Assembly (NCBI RefSeq): GCF_001613935.1
Contig: NZ_LQCI01000004.1
Coordinates: 1-64,000 of the forward strand
Length of the DNA stretch: 64,000 nt
Direction: 5' to 3'
DNA from: Amycolatopsis regifaucium
GTDB taxonomy: Bacteria; Actinomycetota; Actinomycetes; Mycobacteriales; Pseudonocardiaceae
The position numbers were made by a program, and so were the translations under genes. Shown piece after piece: positions 8,063 through 16,527 of this stretch. Under the pieces are notes generated by a model that saw only the letters and a list, made by a program, of their open reading frames with translations, did not search any database and was not told the origin of the DNA. Every line of letters begins with the position of its first letter. Position 1 is the stretch's first letter.

Positions 8063-8635
8063 TCAGGGCTGCAGCGTCGCCTTCAGGGCTTCGAGCAGGT
8101 TCGGGGCCAGTTCCGGGTTCTCGATGATCTCGTCGACTGGGACGTCGCCGGGTTCTCCGGACTGTCCGGCACCGCGAAGCCGCAGGACGCATGCTCCGGC
8201 GCCGTCCCGCAGCACCGCGGCCACGAGCCTGGCTTCCGTGCGGCGCGGGTGGTCGGCGGCCGCTTGGCGCAGGCGTTCGGCATCGGTCTCGGGTACCACC
8301 GGAAGCTCCGCTTCGGCGTCCGGCGGGAGCACGATGATCTCTTGCGCGAGGGCGCAACCCAGTACGAGGTCCGGCCACGCGATCTGCGCCAGCGCTTCAC
8401 CGAGATCACCGTCGGGCAGCGACTCCTGGGCGACGGGCGTCAGCGGGGCTGACGGGTCGAGTTGCCCGGCCAACTCAGGCTGCTCATCCAGCAGCGCCGC
8501 TGTCGGGACCAGCGCGAACAACTGCGGCGGCTGATCCCATCCTCCAGAGGCGACGAACTCCTCGACTTCGCGGGCCAGGCCGGCCACGCCCTGCTGCTCA
8601 CTCGGTGCCATTGGCTCATCGTTCCAGGCGGTCAT
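8063..8635 (-). CDS. PPA1309-family conserved protein
   Basis: A 190-residue protein of the conserved actinobacterial PPA1309 type. It contains the segment RLRQAAADHPRRTEARLVAAVLRDGAGACVLRL in pieces typical of that family, and an acidic, proline-rich middle. No catalytic motif or membrane segment can be seen, and the function is unknown. ATG 8635 is preceded by a good ribosome site (GGAAGG, eight bases upstream). It is divergent from the UPF0182 gene, an arrangement also seen in mycobacteria, and ends at the element cluster. Confidence 0.75.
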   Translation of the reverse strand: MTAWNDEPMAPSEQQGVAGLAREVEEFVASGGWDQPPQLFALVPTAALLDEQPELAGQLDPSAPLTPVAQESLPDGDLGEALAQIAWPDLVLGCALAQEIIVLPPDAEAELPVVPETDAERLRQAAADHPRRTEARLVAAVLRDGAGACVLRLRGAGQSGEPGDVPVDEIIENPELAPNLLEALKATLQP

Positions 8636-8767
8636 GGTGGCAACCTTCCGAGTCCGGTTTGGGCGGGTTCCGGGAACTTCCGACCGCATCCGTAGAGTTA
8701 GAGCATCAGGGGCCGCACGCGGTACGCGCGCCCCCGCGAAAAGTTCACCAAACCAGGAGCGTGTGCA

Positions 8768-11700
8768 GTGGCCACTCGGCCCCCCGTGAGCCTGCCGAAG
8801 CTGTCCCGGCGCAGCCGGATCCTGCTCATCATCGCCGCCGTAGTCATTCTGGCGCTGCTGCTGGGCGCGAGACTGCTGGACACCTATGTCGACTGGCTGT
8901 GGTTCGGCGAGGTCGGTGCGCGGCCGGTGTTCAGCACGGTGTTGATCACCCGCGTCGTCTTGTTTTTCGCCGTAGGGCTCTTGGTGGGCGGTGCGCTGGC
9001 GATCAGTTTGATGATCGCCTATCGGACCAGGCCGGTCTTCGTGCCGATCTCCGGCAACGACGACCCGCTCGCGCGCTACCGGTCCGCCATCGTCGGCCGG
9101 ATCCGCCTGTTCGGCATCGGCATCCCGGTACTCACCGGGCTCATCGCCGGCGCGTCCGCGCAGAGCGACTGGCAGGTCGTGCAGCTGTTCCTCAACGGCA
9201 CACCGTTCGGCCAGACCGATCCCGAGTTCGGCAATGACGTCGGCTTCTACGCCTTCGATCTGCCGTTCTACAACTGGCTCCTGGGCTGGCTGTTCATCGC
9301 GGTCGTCATCGCGTTCTTCGGCGCGCTGATCTCGCACTACGTCTTCGGCGGCATCCGGCTCGCGGGCAAGGGCGGCCAGCTCGCCGGCCCGACCCGGGCC
9401 CAGCTCGCCATCACCATCGGCCTCTTCGTGCTGTTGAAGGCGGTCGAGTACTTCTTCGACCGCTACAACCTGCTCCTCTCCGATCGCGGAGCCCCGCTGT
9501 TCGTCGGTGCGACCTACACCGACCTGAACGCGGTACTGCCCGCGAAGCTGATCCTGCTGTGCATTTCGGTGATCTGCGCCGTCGCGTTCTTCGCCGGTGC
9601 GTTCCTGCGCAACCTGCAGCTGCCCGCGATCGCGTTGGTGCTGCTGATCCTGTCGAACGTGCTCGTCGGTGTCGCCTGGCCCGCGGTGCTCGACCAGTTC
9701 TCGGTGCGTCCCAACGCGAACGAGAAGGAATCCGCGTCGATCCAGCGCAACATGGACGCGACCCGTCAGGCGTTCGGCCTGACCAACGTCGAGTACAAGG
9801 ACTACACCGGCAAGTCCGAGGCGACCTCCGCGGAGATCAAGGCGGACAAGGGGACCGTCCCGAACATCCGGCTCCTCGACCCGAACGTTCTCAGCGACAC
9901 CTTCACCCAGCGCGTCGGTCGGGAGAACTTCTACGGCTTCCCGTCCAAGCTGGACATCGACCGCTACACCCTCAACGGTGTCACGCAGGACTACATCGTC
10001 GCGGCCAAGGAGATCAAGACCGAGGGTCTCACCGGCAACCAGACGAACTGGATCAACAAGCACCTCGTCTACACGCACGGAAACGGCTTCGTCGCCGCGC
10101 CGGCCAACACGATCGACCGCGCGCTGAAGGACGCCAACTCCGACGGCGGCTATCCGATCGCCACCACCAGCGACACCCAGAACCCGACGGGTGCCGGCGC
10201 GACCGACCCGGCCAAGCCGGGCATCAAGGTCGACGAGCCCCGCATCTACTACGGCGAGCTCGCGACCGATGCCGCGTACGCGATCGTCGGCGGCAAGGCC
10301 GGGCAGGCGCCCGGCGAGTACGACACCGCCGTCGACCGTGCCTACATCTACAAGGGCTCCGGCGGCGTGCCGATCGACAACTGGTTCAACCGGCTCGTCT
10401 TCGCCGCCGAGTACGGCGAGCGGAACATCCTGTTCTCCGACGCCATCGGCGACGGATCCAAGATCATGTTCAATCGCGAGCCTCGCGATCGCGTCGCCAA
10501 GATCGCCCCGTGGCTGACCCTCGACGGCGACCCGTATCCGGCGGTCGTCGACGGCAAGATCAAGTGGATCATCGACGGCTACACGACGATGAACAACTTC
10601 CCGTACGCCCAGCAGACCCAGCTCGGGCAGGCCACCAACGACTCGCTCAGCGGCACCACCCGCCAGTCGAACGCCTCGATCAACTACATCCGCAACTCGG
10701 TCAAGGCCACCGTTGACGCGTTCGACGGCACCGTGAACCTGTACGGCGTCGAGGACAACGAGCCCGTGCTCAACGCCTGGAAGAAGGTCTTCCCGGGCCT
10801 GGTCAAGCCGAGCAGCGAGATCTCACCGGATCTGCGGTCGCACTTCCGCTACCCCGAAGATCTCTTCAAGGTGCAGCGGGAACTCCTGTCGAAGTACCAC
10901 GTGAACAACCCGGCGGAGTTCTACGCCCAGCAGGCCTTCTGGAGTGTTCCGCAGGACCCGACGCAGGAAGGCGGCGTGAACGCGTCGGCGTCCGGCATCG
11001 CCAACCAGCCCGGCTACTACGTCCTGGCCACCGCGCCGGGCGACAGCAAGTCACGGTTCCAGCTCACCAGTTCGCTCACCGGTCTCCAGCGGCAGTACCT
11101 GGCCGCCTGGATGTCGGTGTCCTCGGATCCCGAGGACTACGGGAAGATGCGGGTCCTCAGACTGCCGACAGGGGCCAGTGGCTCCACCCAGGTCGACGGT
11201 CCCGTCCAGGTCCAGAACAGATTCCAAAGTGACCCCCGGGTCGCGCAGGACCGGACCCTGTTCAACAACCCGAACGTCACCGTCACCTACGGAAACCTGA
11301 TCACGCTGCCTGTCGCCAACGGCTTCCTCTATGTGGAACCCGTCTACATCCGGCAACGGAACCAGCTGAGCTATCCCCAGTTGGCCCGCGTCCTGGTCTC
11401 CTACGGCACCAAGATCGGCTTCGCGCCGACACTCAACGAAGCTCTCGACCAGGTCTTCGGCGCCGGCACCGGTTCCGGGGTCACACCGCCTCAGACCGGT
11501 GGCACCCCCGGACCCACGACGCCGCAACAGCCCGGGACGACACCGCCGCAGCAGCCGCCCGCCGGTGGCAACCCGGCGCTCGACAAGGCCGCGGCCGAGA
11601 TGCACGACGCGTGGGGCAAGTTCAAGGCGGCCCAGCAGGGGGGCAACTACGCGGACCAGGGTGCCGCCCTCGCCGCACTCGATGCCGCGTACAGGGCTTA

Positions 11701-11782
11701 CGAGGCGGCTAAGGCCAATCCCCCGGCCAGTAACCCGCCCGCAACCAGCGCTCCGCCGCCCACCGGCCAACCCGGAGGGTGA
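8768..11782 (+). CDS. Large UPF0182-family membrane protein (Rv3193c-like)
   Basis: A 1004-residue protein. The first 320 residues contain about seven hydrophobic helices (for example ILLIIAAVVILALLLGARL and the run after LPFYNWLLGWLF). A long extracytoplasmic region of several hundred residues follows, then a proline/glutamine-rich linker and a short alanine-rich helical tail (about 925-1004). Length and layout fit the UPF0182 family, whose function is not established. The GTG start follows AGGAGCG, a good ribosome site. The position beside PPA1309 and YlbL-type genes matches the mycobacterial order. Confidence 0.9.
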   Translation: MATRPPVSLPKLSRRSRILLIIAAVVILALLLGARLLDTYVDWLWFGEVGARPVFSTVLITRVVLFFAVGLLVGGALAISLMIAYRTRPVFVPISGNDDPLARYRSAIVGRIRLFGIGIPVLTGLIAGASAQSDWQVVQLFLNGTPFGQTDPEFGNDVGFYAFDLPFYNWLLGWLFIAVVIAFFGALISHYVFGGIRLAGKGGQLAGPTRAQLAITIGLFVLLKAVEYFFDRYNLLLSDRGAPLFVGATYTDLNAVLPAKLILLCISVICAVAFFAGAFLRNLQLPAIALVLLILSNVLVGVAWPAVLDQFSVRPNANEKESASIQRNMDATRQAFGLTNVEYKDYTGKSEATSAEIKADKGTVPNIRLLDPNVLSDTFTQRVGRENFYGFPSKLDIDRYTLNGVTQDYIVAAKEIKTEGLTGNQTNWINKHLVYTHGNGFVAAPANTIDRALKDANSDGGYPIATTSDTQNPTGAGATDPAKPGIKVDEPRIYYGELATDAAYAIVGGKAGQAPGEYDTAVDRAYIYKGSGGVPIDNWFNRLVFAAEYGERNILFSDAIGDGSKIMFNREPRDRVAKIAPWLTLDGDPYPAVVDGKIKWIIDGYTTMNNFPYAQQTQLGQATNDSLSGTTRQSNASINYIRNSVKATVDAFDGTVNLYGVEDNEPVLNAWKKVFPGLVKPSSEISPDLRSHFRYPEDLFKVQRELLSKYHVNNPAEFYAQQAFWSVPQDPTQEGGVNASASGIANQPGYYVLATAPGDSKSRFQLTSSLTGLQRQYLAAWMSVSSDPEDYGKMRVLRLPTGASGSTQVDGPVQVQNRFQSDPRVAQDRTLFNNPNVTVTYGNLITLPVANGFLYVEPVYIRQRNQLSYPQLARVLVSYGTKIGFAPTLNEALDQVFGAGTGSGVTPPQTGGTPGPTTPQQPGTTPPQQPPAGGNPALDKAAAEMHDAWGKFKAAQQGGNYADQGAALAALDAAYRAYEAAKANPPASNPPATSAPPPTGQPGG

Positions 11783-11808
11783 CGTCGCTTACCAAAAGGG
11801 CACCTGCT

Positions 11809-11838
11809 TTGCGTCTGCTCGAAACGCAGGCGTAAGGT
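11809..11838 (+). promoter_or_regulatory. Promoter of the first initiator tRNA gene
   Basis: TTGCGT (11809-11814) and TAAGGT (11833-11838) are separated by 18 bp, and the tRNA starts 12 bp after the -10 box. Confidence 0.6.
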
Positions 11839-11849
11839 AGGTGTCACGA

Positions 11850-11923
11850 CGCGGGGTGGAGCAGCTCGGTAGCTCGCTGGGCTCATAACCCAGAGGTCGC
11901 AGGTTCAAATCCTGTCCCCGCTA
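11850..11923 (+). tRNA. Initiator tRNA-fMet (CAT), copy 1
   Basis: A complete 74-nt cloverleaf. The anticodon stem-loop CTGGG-CTCATAA-CCCAG carries the three G:C pairs characteristic of initiator tRNA, and the first acceptor position is an unpaired C1/T72. The anticodon is CAT. The 3' CCA is not encoded (CTACAG follows). It is identical to the copy at 14369-14442. Confidence 0.97.
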
Positions 11924-11931
11924 CAGAGGTC

Positions 11932-11969
11932 GGAGGCGTGTGTCTGCGGAAATCGCAGACCACGCCTCC
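11932..11969 (+). terminator. Hairpin after tRNA-fMet copy 1
   Basis: GGAGGCGTGTGTCTGCG pairs with CGCAGACCACGCCTCC around a short loop (one bulge). The same hairpin, with diverged lower stem, follows the second tRNA copy. Confidence 0.65.
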
Positions 11970-11984
11970 TTCGCATTTCTCCCG

Positions 11985-12039
11985 GGGGGTCGAACCCCCG
12001 AACCCCCGCCAGGGAGGGCTTCGCCCCCCCTGGACCCCC
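11985..12039. other. C/G-rich nested inverted repeat
   Basis: Runs of G and C form nested stems: CCAGGGAGGGC (12009-12019) with GCCCCCCCTGG (12023-12033), flanked by GGGGGTC and GACCCCC. It lies between the tRNA terminator and three copies of the dispersed element. It could be a second terminator for the tRNA or the convergent monooxygenase gene; there is no T-tract. Confidence 0.45.
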
Positions 12040-12076
12040 AAAGTGAGTTGGTTACGAAGGTGGCCGAGCTGCGTGG

Positions 12077-12153
12077 GGAGCAAGGGACCTTTGCTATCGC
12101 GGGGGAACAAGGGACCTTTGGTGCCGTGGATAGCGAGGGACCTTTGCTATCGC
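12077..12153 (+). repeat. Three direct copies of the dispersed 3'-end element, locus 3
   Basis: Copies at 12077-12100, 12101-12125 (diverged to GGTGCC) and 12131-12153 all run in the + direction. The third overlaps the 3' end of the minus-strand monooxygenase: its GCTATC supplies the TAG stop at 12147-12149. Direct rather than inverted arrangement makes one long hairpin impossible here. Confidence 0.85.
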
Positions 12154-13598
12154 GTGGGGGTGGGGGCGACCCAGCAGGCGTAGCCATCGGGGCGGTACAG
12201 GACGGCCTCGGTCGAGGGCCACGGCAGGTCGGCGACCAGTTGGGTCGTCAGCCGCGTGGCCTGGGAGCGGGCGGCGTCGGTGTGGGCCGCTGTGGTCGTC
12301 AGGAGCACGAAGTCGCCGGTCCGGAACAGGGTGCTCGGTCGGAGCGGGCCGGTCTCGGTGAGGACGTGCTGGTCGTTCAGCCGCGCGCCGAGCGCGGGAT
12401 GCGCGGTCCCGTAGGTCGGGTAGCGGATCCCGAGGCCGGAGACCATGCCCGACAGATACCGGTTCACCTCGGGAAGCGCGGCCAGATCGCCGAAGAGAGC
12501 GCGAAGCGCGCGTGACTCGTGAGACCGCGGAGTCAGTCCCAGCTGGGCCGCGACGTTGTGCAGCACCTGCGCGCCCACCGGGTGCCGTTCGGCCTCGTAG
12601 GTGTCGAGGAGGTCGTCATCAGCCCAGCCACGCACGGTCGCCGCCAGCTTCCAGCCCAGGTTCATGGCGTCTTGTACGCCGAGGTTCAGCCCCTGCCCGC
12701 CGGCCGGGAAGTGGATGTGCGCGGCGTCGCCCGCCAGCAGCACGCGCCCGTCCCGATAGTGCGCAGCCTGCCGCGCCGTGTCGGAAAACCGTGAAGCCCA
12801 CCGGATTTCCGACACCGTCGCGGTGTCACCGTACGAGTCGAGCAGTGCCGTCCGGACTTCGTCGTGGGAGATGCCGGACCGCATGTCCGCGGGCCGAGAG
12901 GCCCGGTCGCCGTAGATGAACCGGTAGAGACCCGGTTCTCCCAACGGAATCAGGCCTTTGAACGTGGTCGCGCCGGTCGGCTCGCCGATGTTCCGCATCG
13001 TCCGCCACTGCTTTTGCGCCGCGTCAGGCGCCTTGTCGAACAAGACGTCCGCGACGACGCCGAATCCTTCACCGTCCACGCCGGGAAAGTCCACGCCGAG
13101 TCCTTTGCGCACAACGCTTCGTGCGCCGTCGCAGCCGACGAGGAACTTCGCATACAGCTGCGCTTCGCCGCTGTCTGTTCGGTATCGGACAGACACAGAG
13201 TCCTTGTCCTGTACGAAAGTGAGTACTTCGCTGCCGCGCAGCACCTTCGTTCCTTGTGCGGCAAGCTGTTCCTCCAAGAACTCTTCGACCTTCGCCTGCG
13301 GAATCCCCAGCTGGAACGGGAATCGAGTGTCCCAACCGTCGTAGACGACGGGGATCATCGCGAAATGCCCGTCCCGCACCGTTGTGAACGAACGCTCCTC
13401 GACACCGTCCAGAAGTCCGCGCAGCTCCAGCATTTCCGCGGTGCGCGGCTGAAGGTTCAGCGCCTTCGAGAGGCCCGTGCGCTCGGGAAGGCGTTCCAGT
13501 ACCACCACATCGACGTCGGCGAGCGCCAGTTCGTTCGCGAGTGTCAGCCCCGTCGGCCCCGCCCCGACCACGATCACGTCGGTCCCCAGGTTGTTCAT
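12147..13598 (-). CDS. FAD-dependent aromatic monooxygenase (PheA/TfdB-like)
   Basis: A 483-residue flavoprotein hydroxylase. The FAD/ADP motif VIVVGAGPTGLTLA lies at about 9-22. The conserved CDGAR follows in the middle, and the second FAD motif GDAAHIHFPAGGQGLN near residue 290. The family includes antibiotic and aromatic polyketide hydroxylases such as TetX- and Rox-like drug-inactivating enzymes. The adjacent divergent TetR regulator suggests substrate-inducible resistance or detoxification (inference). ATG 13598 follows AAGGAG at ideal spacing. The stop codon lies inside a repeat copy. The gene pair is bracketed by two identical tRNA genes. Confidence 0.85.
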   Translation of the reverse strand: MNNLGTDVIVVGAGPTGLTLANELALADVDVVVLERLPERTGLSKALNLQPRTAEMLELRGLLDGVEERSFTTVRDGHFAMIPVVYDGWDTRFPFQLGIPQAKVEEFLEEQLAAQGTKVLRGSEVLTFVQDKDSVSVRYRTDSGEAQLYAKFLVGCDGARSVVRKGLGVDFPGVDGEGFGVVADVLFDKAPDAAQKQWRTMRNIGEPTGATTFKGLIPLGEPGLYRFIYGDRASRPADMRSGISHDEVRTALLDSYGDTATVSEIRWASRFSDTARQAAHYRDGRVLLAGDAAHIHFPAGGQGLNLGVQDAMNLGWKLAATVRGWADDDLLDTYEAERHPVGAQVLHNVAAQLGLTPRSHESRALRALFGDLAALPEVNRYLSGMVSGLGIRYPTYGTAHPALGARLNDQHVLTETGPLRPSTLFRTGDFVLLTTTAAHTDAARSQATRLTTQLVADLPWPSTEAVLYRPDGYACWVAPTPTR

Positions 13599-13606
13599 AC
13601 CACTCC

Positions 13607-13655
13607 TTAACGACGTTAAATTGACCTGCGCCCAGCGTGCCCTTAACATCGTTAA
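13607..13655. promoter_or_regulatory. Twin TetR operators and promoter
   Basis: Two near-identical palindromes, TTAACGACGTTAA (13607-13619) and TTAACATCGTTAA (13643-13655), have centres 36 bp apart. A promoter for the TetR gene, TTGACC (13621-13626), 17 bp, TAACAT (13644-13649), overlaps the second palindrome. The first lies just before the monooxygenase ribosome site. Binding would repress both directions. Confidence 0.75.
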
Positions 13656-13691
13656 ATTGTCAAGGCGGTAGTACGGGAAGAGAGCGCAAAA

Positions 13692-14285
13692 GTGGGTCTG
13701 ACCAGGCAGGACATCGTCCGCGCTGGGCTTCGGTTGCTCAATGACGTCGGGCTCAACGGGCTCACGCTCCGGCTGATCGCGCAGGAACTCGGGGTCAAGG
13801 CGCCCGCGCTCTACTGGCATGTGAAGAACAAGCAGGAGCTGCTCGACGAGATGGCGACGCAGATGTACGCGGACGCCATGCCGGGTCGTACGCCGGAAGG
13901 TATGGGGGAGCGGGAGTCGCTTGAGCTGGCGTCACAGCAGATGCGCCGGATGATGCTCGCTTACCGTGACGGCGCGAAGGTCTTCTCGGGGACGTTTTTG
14001 ACCGATCAAACCTTGCTTACCGATAACCCACTGCAAGCGCGGGTCGACGCGGGGCTGGAACCGTACCTGGCCGGCCGGGCGTTGTTCACCGTCTACAGCT
14101 ATGTCGTCGGCTTCACCATCGAAGAGCAGGCCGTTTATCCGGTTCCGGGCGAGCGGGACCCGCGTTACGACCTCACGCCCACGGCGTGGGTCTTCGATGA
14201 CGACGTCGAGGCCAGGTTCGGTGATGGGCTGACCATGGTGCTCAACGGCGTCTTCGCTTGGCTGGACGACAAAGTCACGTCATAA
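13692..14285 (+). CDS. TetR-family repressor (TetR_C type)
   Basis: A 197-residue regulator. The helix-turn-helix is at about 22-45 (LTLRLIAQELGVKAPALYWHVKNK in pieces), very like the class of tetracycline repressors, and the ligand domain has the TetR_C layout with RALFTVYSYVVGFTIEEQA. It probably senses a small aromatic or drug-like ligand and controls the divergent monooxygenase through the two palindromes between the genes. The start is GTG 13692. It is followed by the second initiator tRNA gene. Confidence 0.85.
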   Translation: MGLTRQDIVRAGLRLLNDVGLNGLTLRLIAQELGVKAPALYWHVKNKQELLDEMATQMYADAMPGRTPEGMGERESLELASQQMRRMMLAYRDGAKVFSGTFLTDQTLLTDNPLQARVDAGLEPYLAGRALFTVYSYVVGFTIEEQAVYPVPGERDPRYDLTPTAWVFDDDVEARFGDGLTMVLNGVFAWLDDKVTS

Positions 14286-14368
14286 AGGCTGGTCAAAGGC
14301 TTACCGGGAAGTTAAGGGTACCCCCGTGAAACCCGGTTCCGGCCCCGTGTAATCTATTAACACAACGA

Positions 14369-14442
14369 CGCGGGGTGGAGCAGCTCGGTAGCTCGCTGGG
14401 CTCATAACCCAGAGGTCGCAGGTTCAAATCCTGTCCCCGCTA
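14369..14442 (+). tRNA. Initiator tRNA-fMet (CAT), copy 2
   Basis: Identical over all 74 nt to copy 1, with the same initiator features (C1/T72 mismatch, GGG/CCC anticodon stem). Identity extends a few bases on both sides (ACGA before, CAGAG after). A -10-like TAATCT lies at 14350-14355; the -35 is not clear. Confidence 0.97.
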
Positions 14443-14452
14443 CAGAGAAAAC

Positions 14453-14488
14453 GAAGCGCGTGTCTGCGGAAATCGCAGGCACGCGCTT
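14453..14488 (+). terminator. Hairpin after tRNA-fMet copy 2
   Basis: GAAGCGCGTGTCTGCG pairs with CGCAGGCACGCGCTTC (one G:U), followed by TTCTATTT. The apical half TGTCTGCGGAAATCGCAG is identical to the hairpin after copy 1. Confidence 0.7.
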
Positions 14489-14657
14489 CTTCTATTTCCG
14501 GTTCCGCGGCGCGTGCGCCGTCCGGGTCGATCACGCACCGTCGTTGGTCGGGGCGGGGGACGCGTACCGCTGTCCGTGGCGAAGCCCGGTTGCGCAGCGT
14601 GTCCGGTCCTTTGTGGACAGGCGTAGTGCGTTGGGCCGAATGAGCGCATATCACTAG

Positions 14658-14691
14658 CCACAATGGACAGATGTGCTGACCACAGTGGACA
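14658..14691. promoter_or_regulatory. Direct operator-like repeats upstream of PadR gene
   Basis: CCACAATGGACA (14658-14669) and CCACAGTGGACA (14680-14691) are 22 bp apart, two helical turns. Each contains the short palindrome CCAC-N-GTGG, imperfect in the first copy. They lie 31 bp before the PadR start and may be its autoregulatory site. The rest of 14489-14657 shows nothing I recognise. Confidence 0.45.
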
Positions 14692-14721
14692 CAGGTTCCG
14701 AAAAGTGGGACCGTAGAGGAC

Positions 14722-15222
14722 GTGTCCGAATTGAATGCAACAGCCGCCGCACTGCTCGGTCTTCTCCACGACGGTCCCGCCACGGGCGGGCAACTGGTCG
14801 CGGGGGCGGGTGAGCGTTTCGGCGCCTTCTTCAGCGTGACCCGCAGCCAGGTGTACCGGGAGCTTCCCGCCTTGTCGAAGGAGGGCCTCGTCCGCCTCGG
14901 CAAGCAGGGCCCGCGGTCGAGCCAGCAGTACGTCATCACCCCGGCCGGCAAGAAGGCGTTCAAGACGTGGCTGTCCTCAGAAGCCGGTCCTGACCACCTC
15001 CGCAGCCCGCTGATCCTGCGTCTCGTGCACGCCGGTTCGCTGACGGTGAAGCAGCGCTCAGCCCTGCTCGAGTCGGCGCGCGCCAGCTACACGCAGCAGC
15101 TCGACGAGGCGAAGGCCGCCACCAAGGCCGCCGACGGTCCGTACGCCAAGGCGGTCGCCGAGTTCGCGCAGGCGCAGGCCAAAGCGGCACTGAAACTGCT
15201 GGATTCCATCCCCCAGTCCTGA
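14722..15222 (+). CDS. PadR-family transcriptional regulator
   Basis: A 166-residue protein. The N-terminal winged helix (about 1-85) has the PadR pattern ALLGLLHDGPATGGQLV, then SRSQVYRELPALSKEGLV-like recognition and wing residues ending in YVITPAGKKAFKTWL. The C-terminal half is a long alanine-rich helix for dimerisation, as in the PadR/AphA class. The start is GTG 14722. Repeated CCACARTGGACA sites just upstream suggest self-repression. A strong intrinsic terminator separates it from prfB. The ligand is unknown. Confidence 0.8.
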   Translation: MSELNATAAALLGLLHDGPATGGQLVAGAGERFGAFFSVTRSQVYRELPALSKEGLVRLGKQGPRSSQQYVITPAGKKAFKTWLSSEAGPDHLRSPLILRLVHAGSLTVKQRSALLESARASYTQQLDEAKAATKAADGPYAKAVAEFAQAQAKAALKLLDSIPQS

Positions 15223-15234
15223 CCCGGACAGGTG

Positions 15235-15270
15235 CCCACGACCGGTTCCCCGCAACCGGTCGTGGGTTTT
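15235..15270 (+). terminator. Intrinsic terminator of the PadR gene
   Basis: A perfect 13-bp stem, CCCACGACCGGTT with AACCGGTCGTGGG, around a 6-nt loop, followed by TTTT. It ends 4 bp before the prfB -10 box. Confidence 0.88.
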
Positions 15271-15288
15271 GCCGTAACCTTGGCCGAC

Positions 15289-16392
15289 GTGAGTGATGAG
15301 TTCGATGCGGCACTGAAGGACCTGACCGGCAAGCTGACGCAGATCGAGTCGGTGATGGACCTGGATGCGCTGCGTGCCCAGGTGGCTGAGCTGGAGGAAC
15401 AGGCCTCCAGCCCGAACCTCTGGGACGACCCCGAAGCGGCGCAGCAGGTCACCAGCCAGTTGTCACACCGGCAGAGTGAGCTGCGACGCATCTCCGAGCT
15501 GCGGCAGCGGCTCGACGACCTGGGCGTCCTGTATGAACTGGCCGAGGCCGAGGGTGACTCCGCGAGCATGGCCGAGTCCGAGTCCGAGCTCACGTCGCTC
15601 ACCAAGGACATCGACGGGCTCGAGGTCCGCACCCTGCTGTCGGGTGAATACGACCAGCGGAACGCGGTGGTCACCATCCGGTCCGAGGCGGGCGGCGTCG
15701 ACGCGGCCGACTGGGCCGAGATGCTCCTGCGGATGTACCTGCGCTGGGCGGAGCGGCACAACTACCCGACGGACGTCTACGACATCTCCTACGCCGAAGA
15801 GGCGGGCATCAAGTCCGCCACCTTCAAGGTGAGCGCCCCCTACGTTTACGGCACGCTCTCGGTCGAACAGGGCACGCACCGGCTGGTGCGCATCTCGCCG
15901 TTCGACAACCAGAGCCGTCGCCAGACCTCCTTCGCGCACGTCGAGGTGATGCCCGAGGTCGAGGAGGTCGACCACGTCGACATCCCCGAGAAGGACATCC
16001 GCGTCGACGTCTACCGCTCGTCCGGGCCGGGTGGCCAGAGCGTGAACACGACCGACTCGGCGGTGCGGATCACGCACATCCCGACCGGCGTGGTCGTGTC
16101 GTGCCAGAACGAGAAGTCGCAGCTGCAGAACAAGGCGGCGGCGATGAAGGTCCTCCAGGCGCGGCTGCTGCTGCGGAAGAAGGAAGAGGAGCGCGCCGAG
16201 ATGGACGCGCTCAAGGACGGCGGCTCCAGCTGGGGCAACCAGATGCGCTCCTACGTGCTGCACCCGTACCAGATGGTCAAGGACCTGCGGACCGAGTTCG
16301 AGGTCGGCAACCCGTCGTCCGTTCTCGACGGTGAGATCGACGGTTTCCTCGAGGCGGGCATCCGCTGGCGCAAGCAGTCCGGAGCCGCGTAA
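15289..16392 (+). CDS. prfB: Peptide chain release factor 2
   Basis: A 367-residue class I release factor. The stop-codon-reading tripeptide is SPF (203-205), specific for RF2 (UAA/UGA), and the peptidyl-transferase motif GGQ is at 248-250 in [10 protein letters not shown]. The long N-terminal coiled coil is present. No programmed frameshift site is seen, unlike in E. coli. GTG 15289 is preceded by TAACCT (15275-15280) only eight bases upstream, so the message is probably leaderless. The order prfB-ftsE-ftsX-smpB is typical of actinobacteria. Confidence 0.96.
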   Translation: MSDEFDAALKDLTGKLTQIESVMDLDALRAQVAELEEQASSPNLWDDPEAAQQVTSQLSHRQSELRRISELRQRLDDLGVLYELAEAEGDSASMAESESELTSLTKDIDGLEVRTLLSGEYDQRNAVVTIRSEAGGVDAADWAEMLLRMYLRWAERHNYPTDVYDISYAEEAGIKSATFKVSAPYVYGTLSVEQGTHRLVRISPFDNQSRRQTSFAHVEVMPEVEEVDHVDIPEKDIRVDVYRSSGPGGQSVNTTDSAVRITHIPTGVVVSCQNEKSQLQNKAAAMKVLQARLLLRKKEEERAEMDALKDGGSSWGNQMRSYVLHPYQMVKDLRTEFEVGNPSSVLDGEIDGFLEAGIRWRKQSGAA

Positions 16393-16407
16393 CAACCCTG
16401 CGTGAGA

Positions 16408-16466
16408 GAGCAAGGGACCTTTGCTATCACTTTCCGGAAGAGAGTGATAGCAAAGGTCCCTTGCTC
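16408..16466. repeat. Inverted pair of the dispersed 3'-end element, locus 4
   Basis: Perfect 24-bp arms (16408-16431 and 16443-16466) with an 11-nt loop, starting 16 nt after the prfB stop. Both arms carry the variant GCTATCACT/AGTGATAGC instead of GCTATCGC, so the change is matched on the two sides. It lies between co-directional prfB and ftsE and is well placed to terminate prfB transcription. Confidence 0.92.
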
Positions 16467-16513
16467 GCTTGGCCGCCGGGACCGGGCTACCCGGGCTTGA
16501 CGGGCGGCATGGG

Positions 16514-16519
16514 TAGTAT
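16514..16519 (+). promoter_or_regulatory. -10 box of ftsE
   Basis: TAGTAT lies eight bases before the ftsE GTG, a spacing that implies a leaderless transcript. No well-spaced -35 is seen. Confidence 0.5.
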
Positions 16520-16527
16520 GCCGAACC

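Noticed and set aside
8063..10078. 671-codon minus-strand frame running into the UPF0182 gene
   Set aside because: Only its last 190 codons make a family-like protein; the rest is antisense to the UPF0182 gene and is low-complexity.
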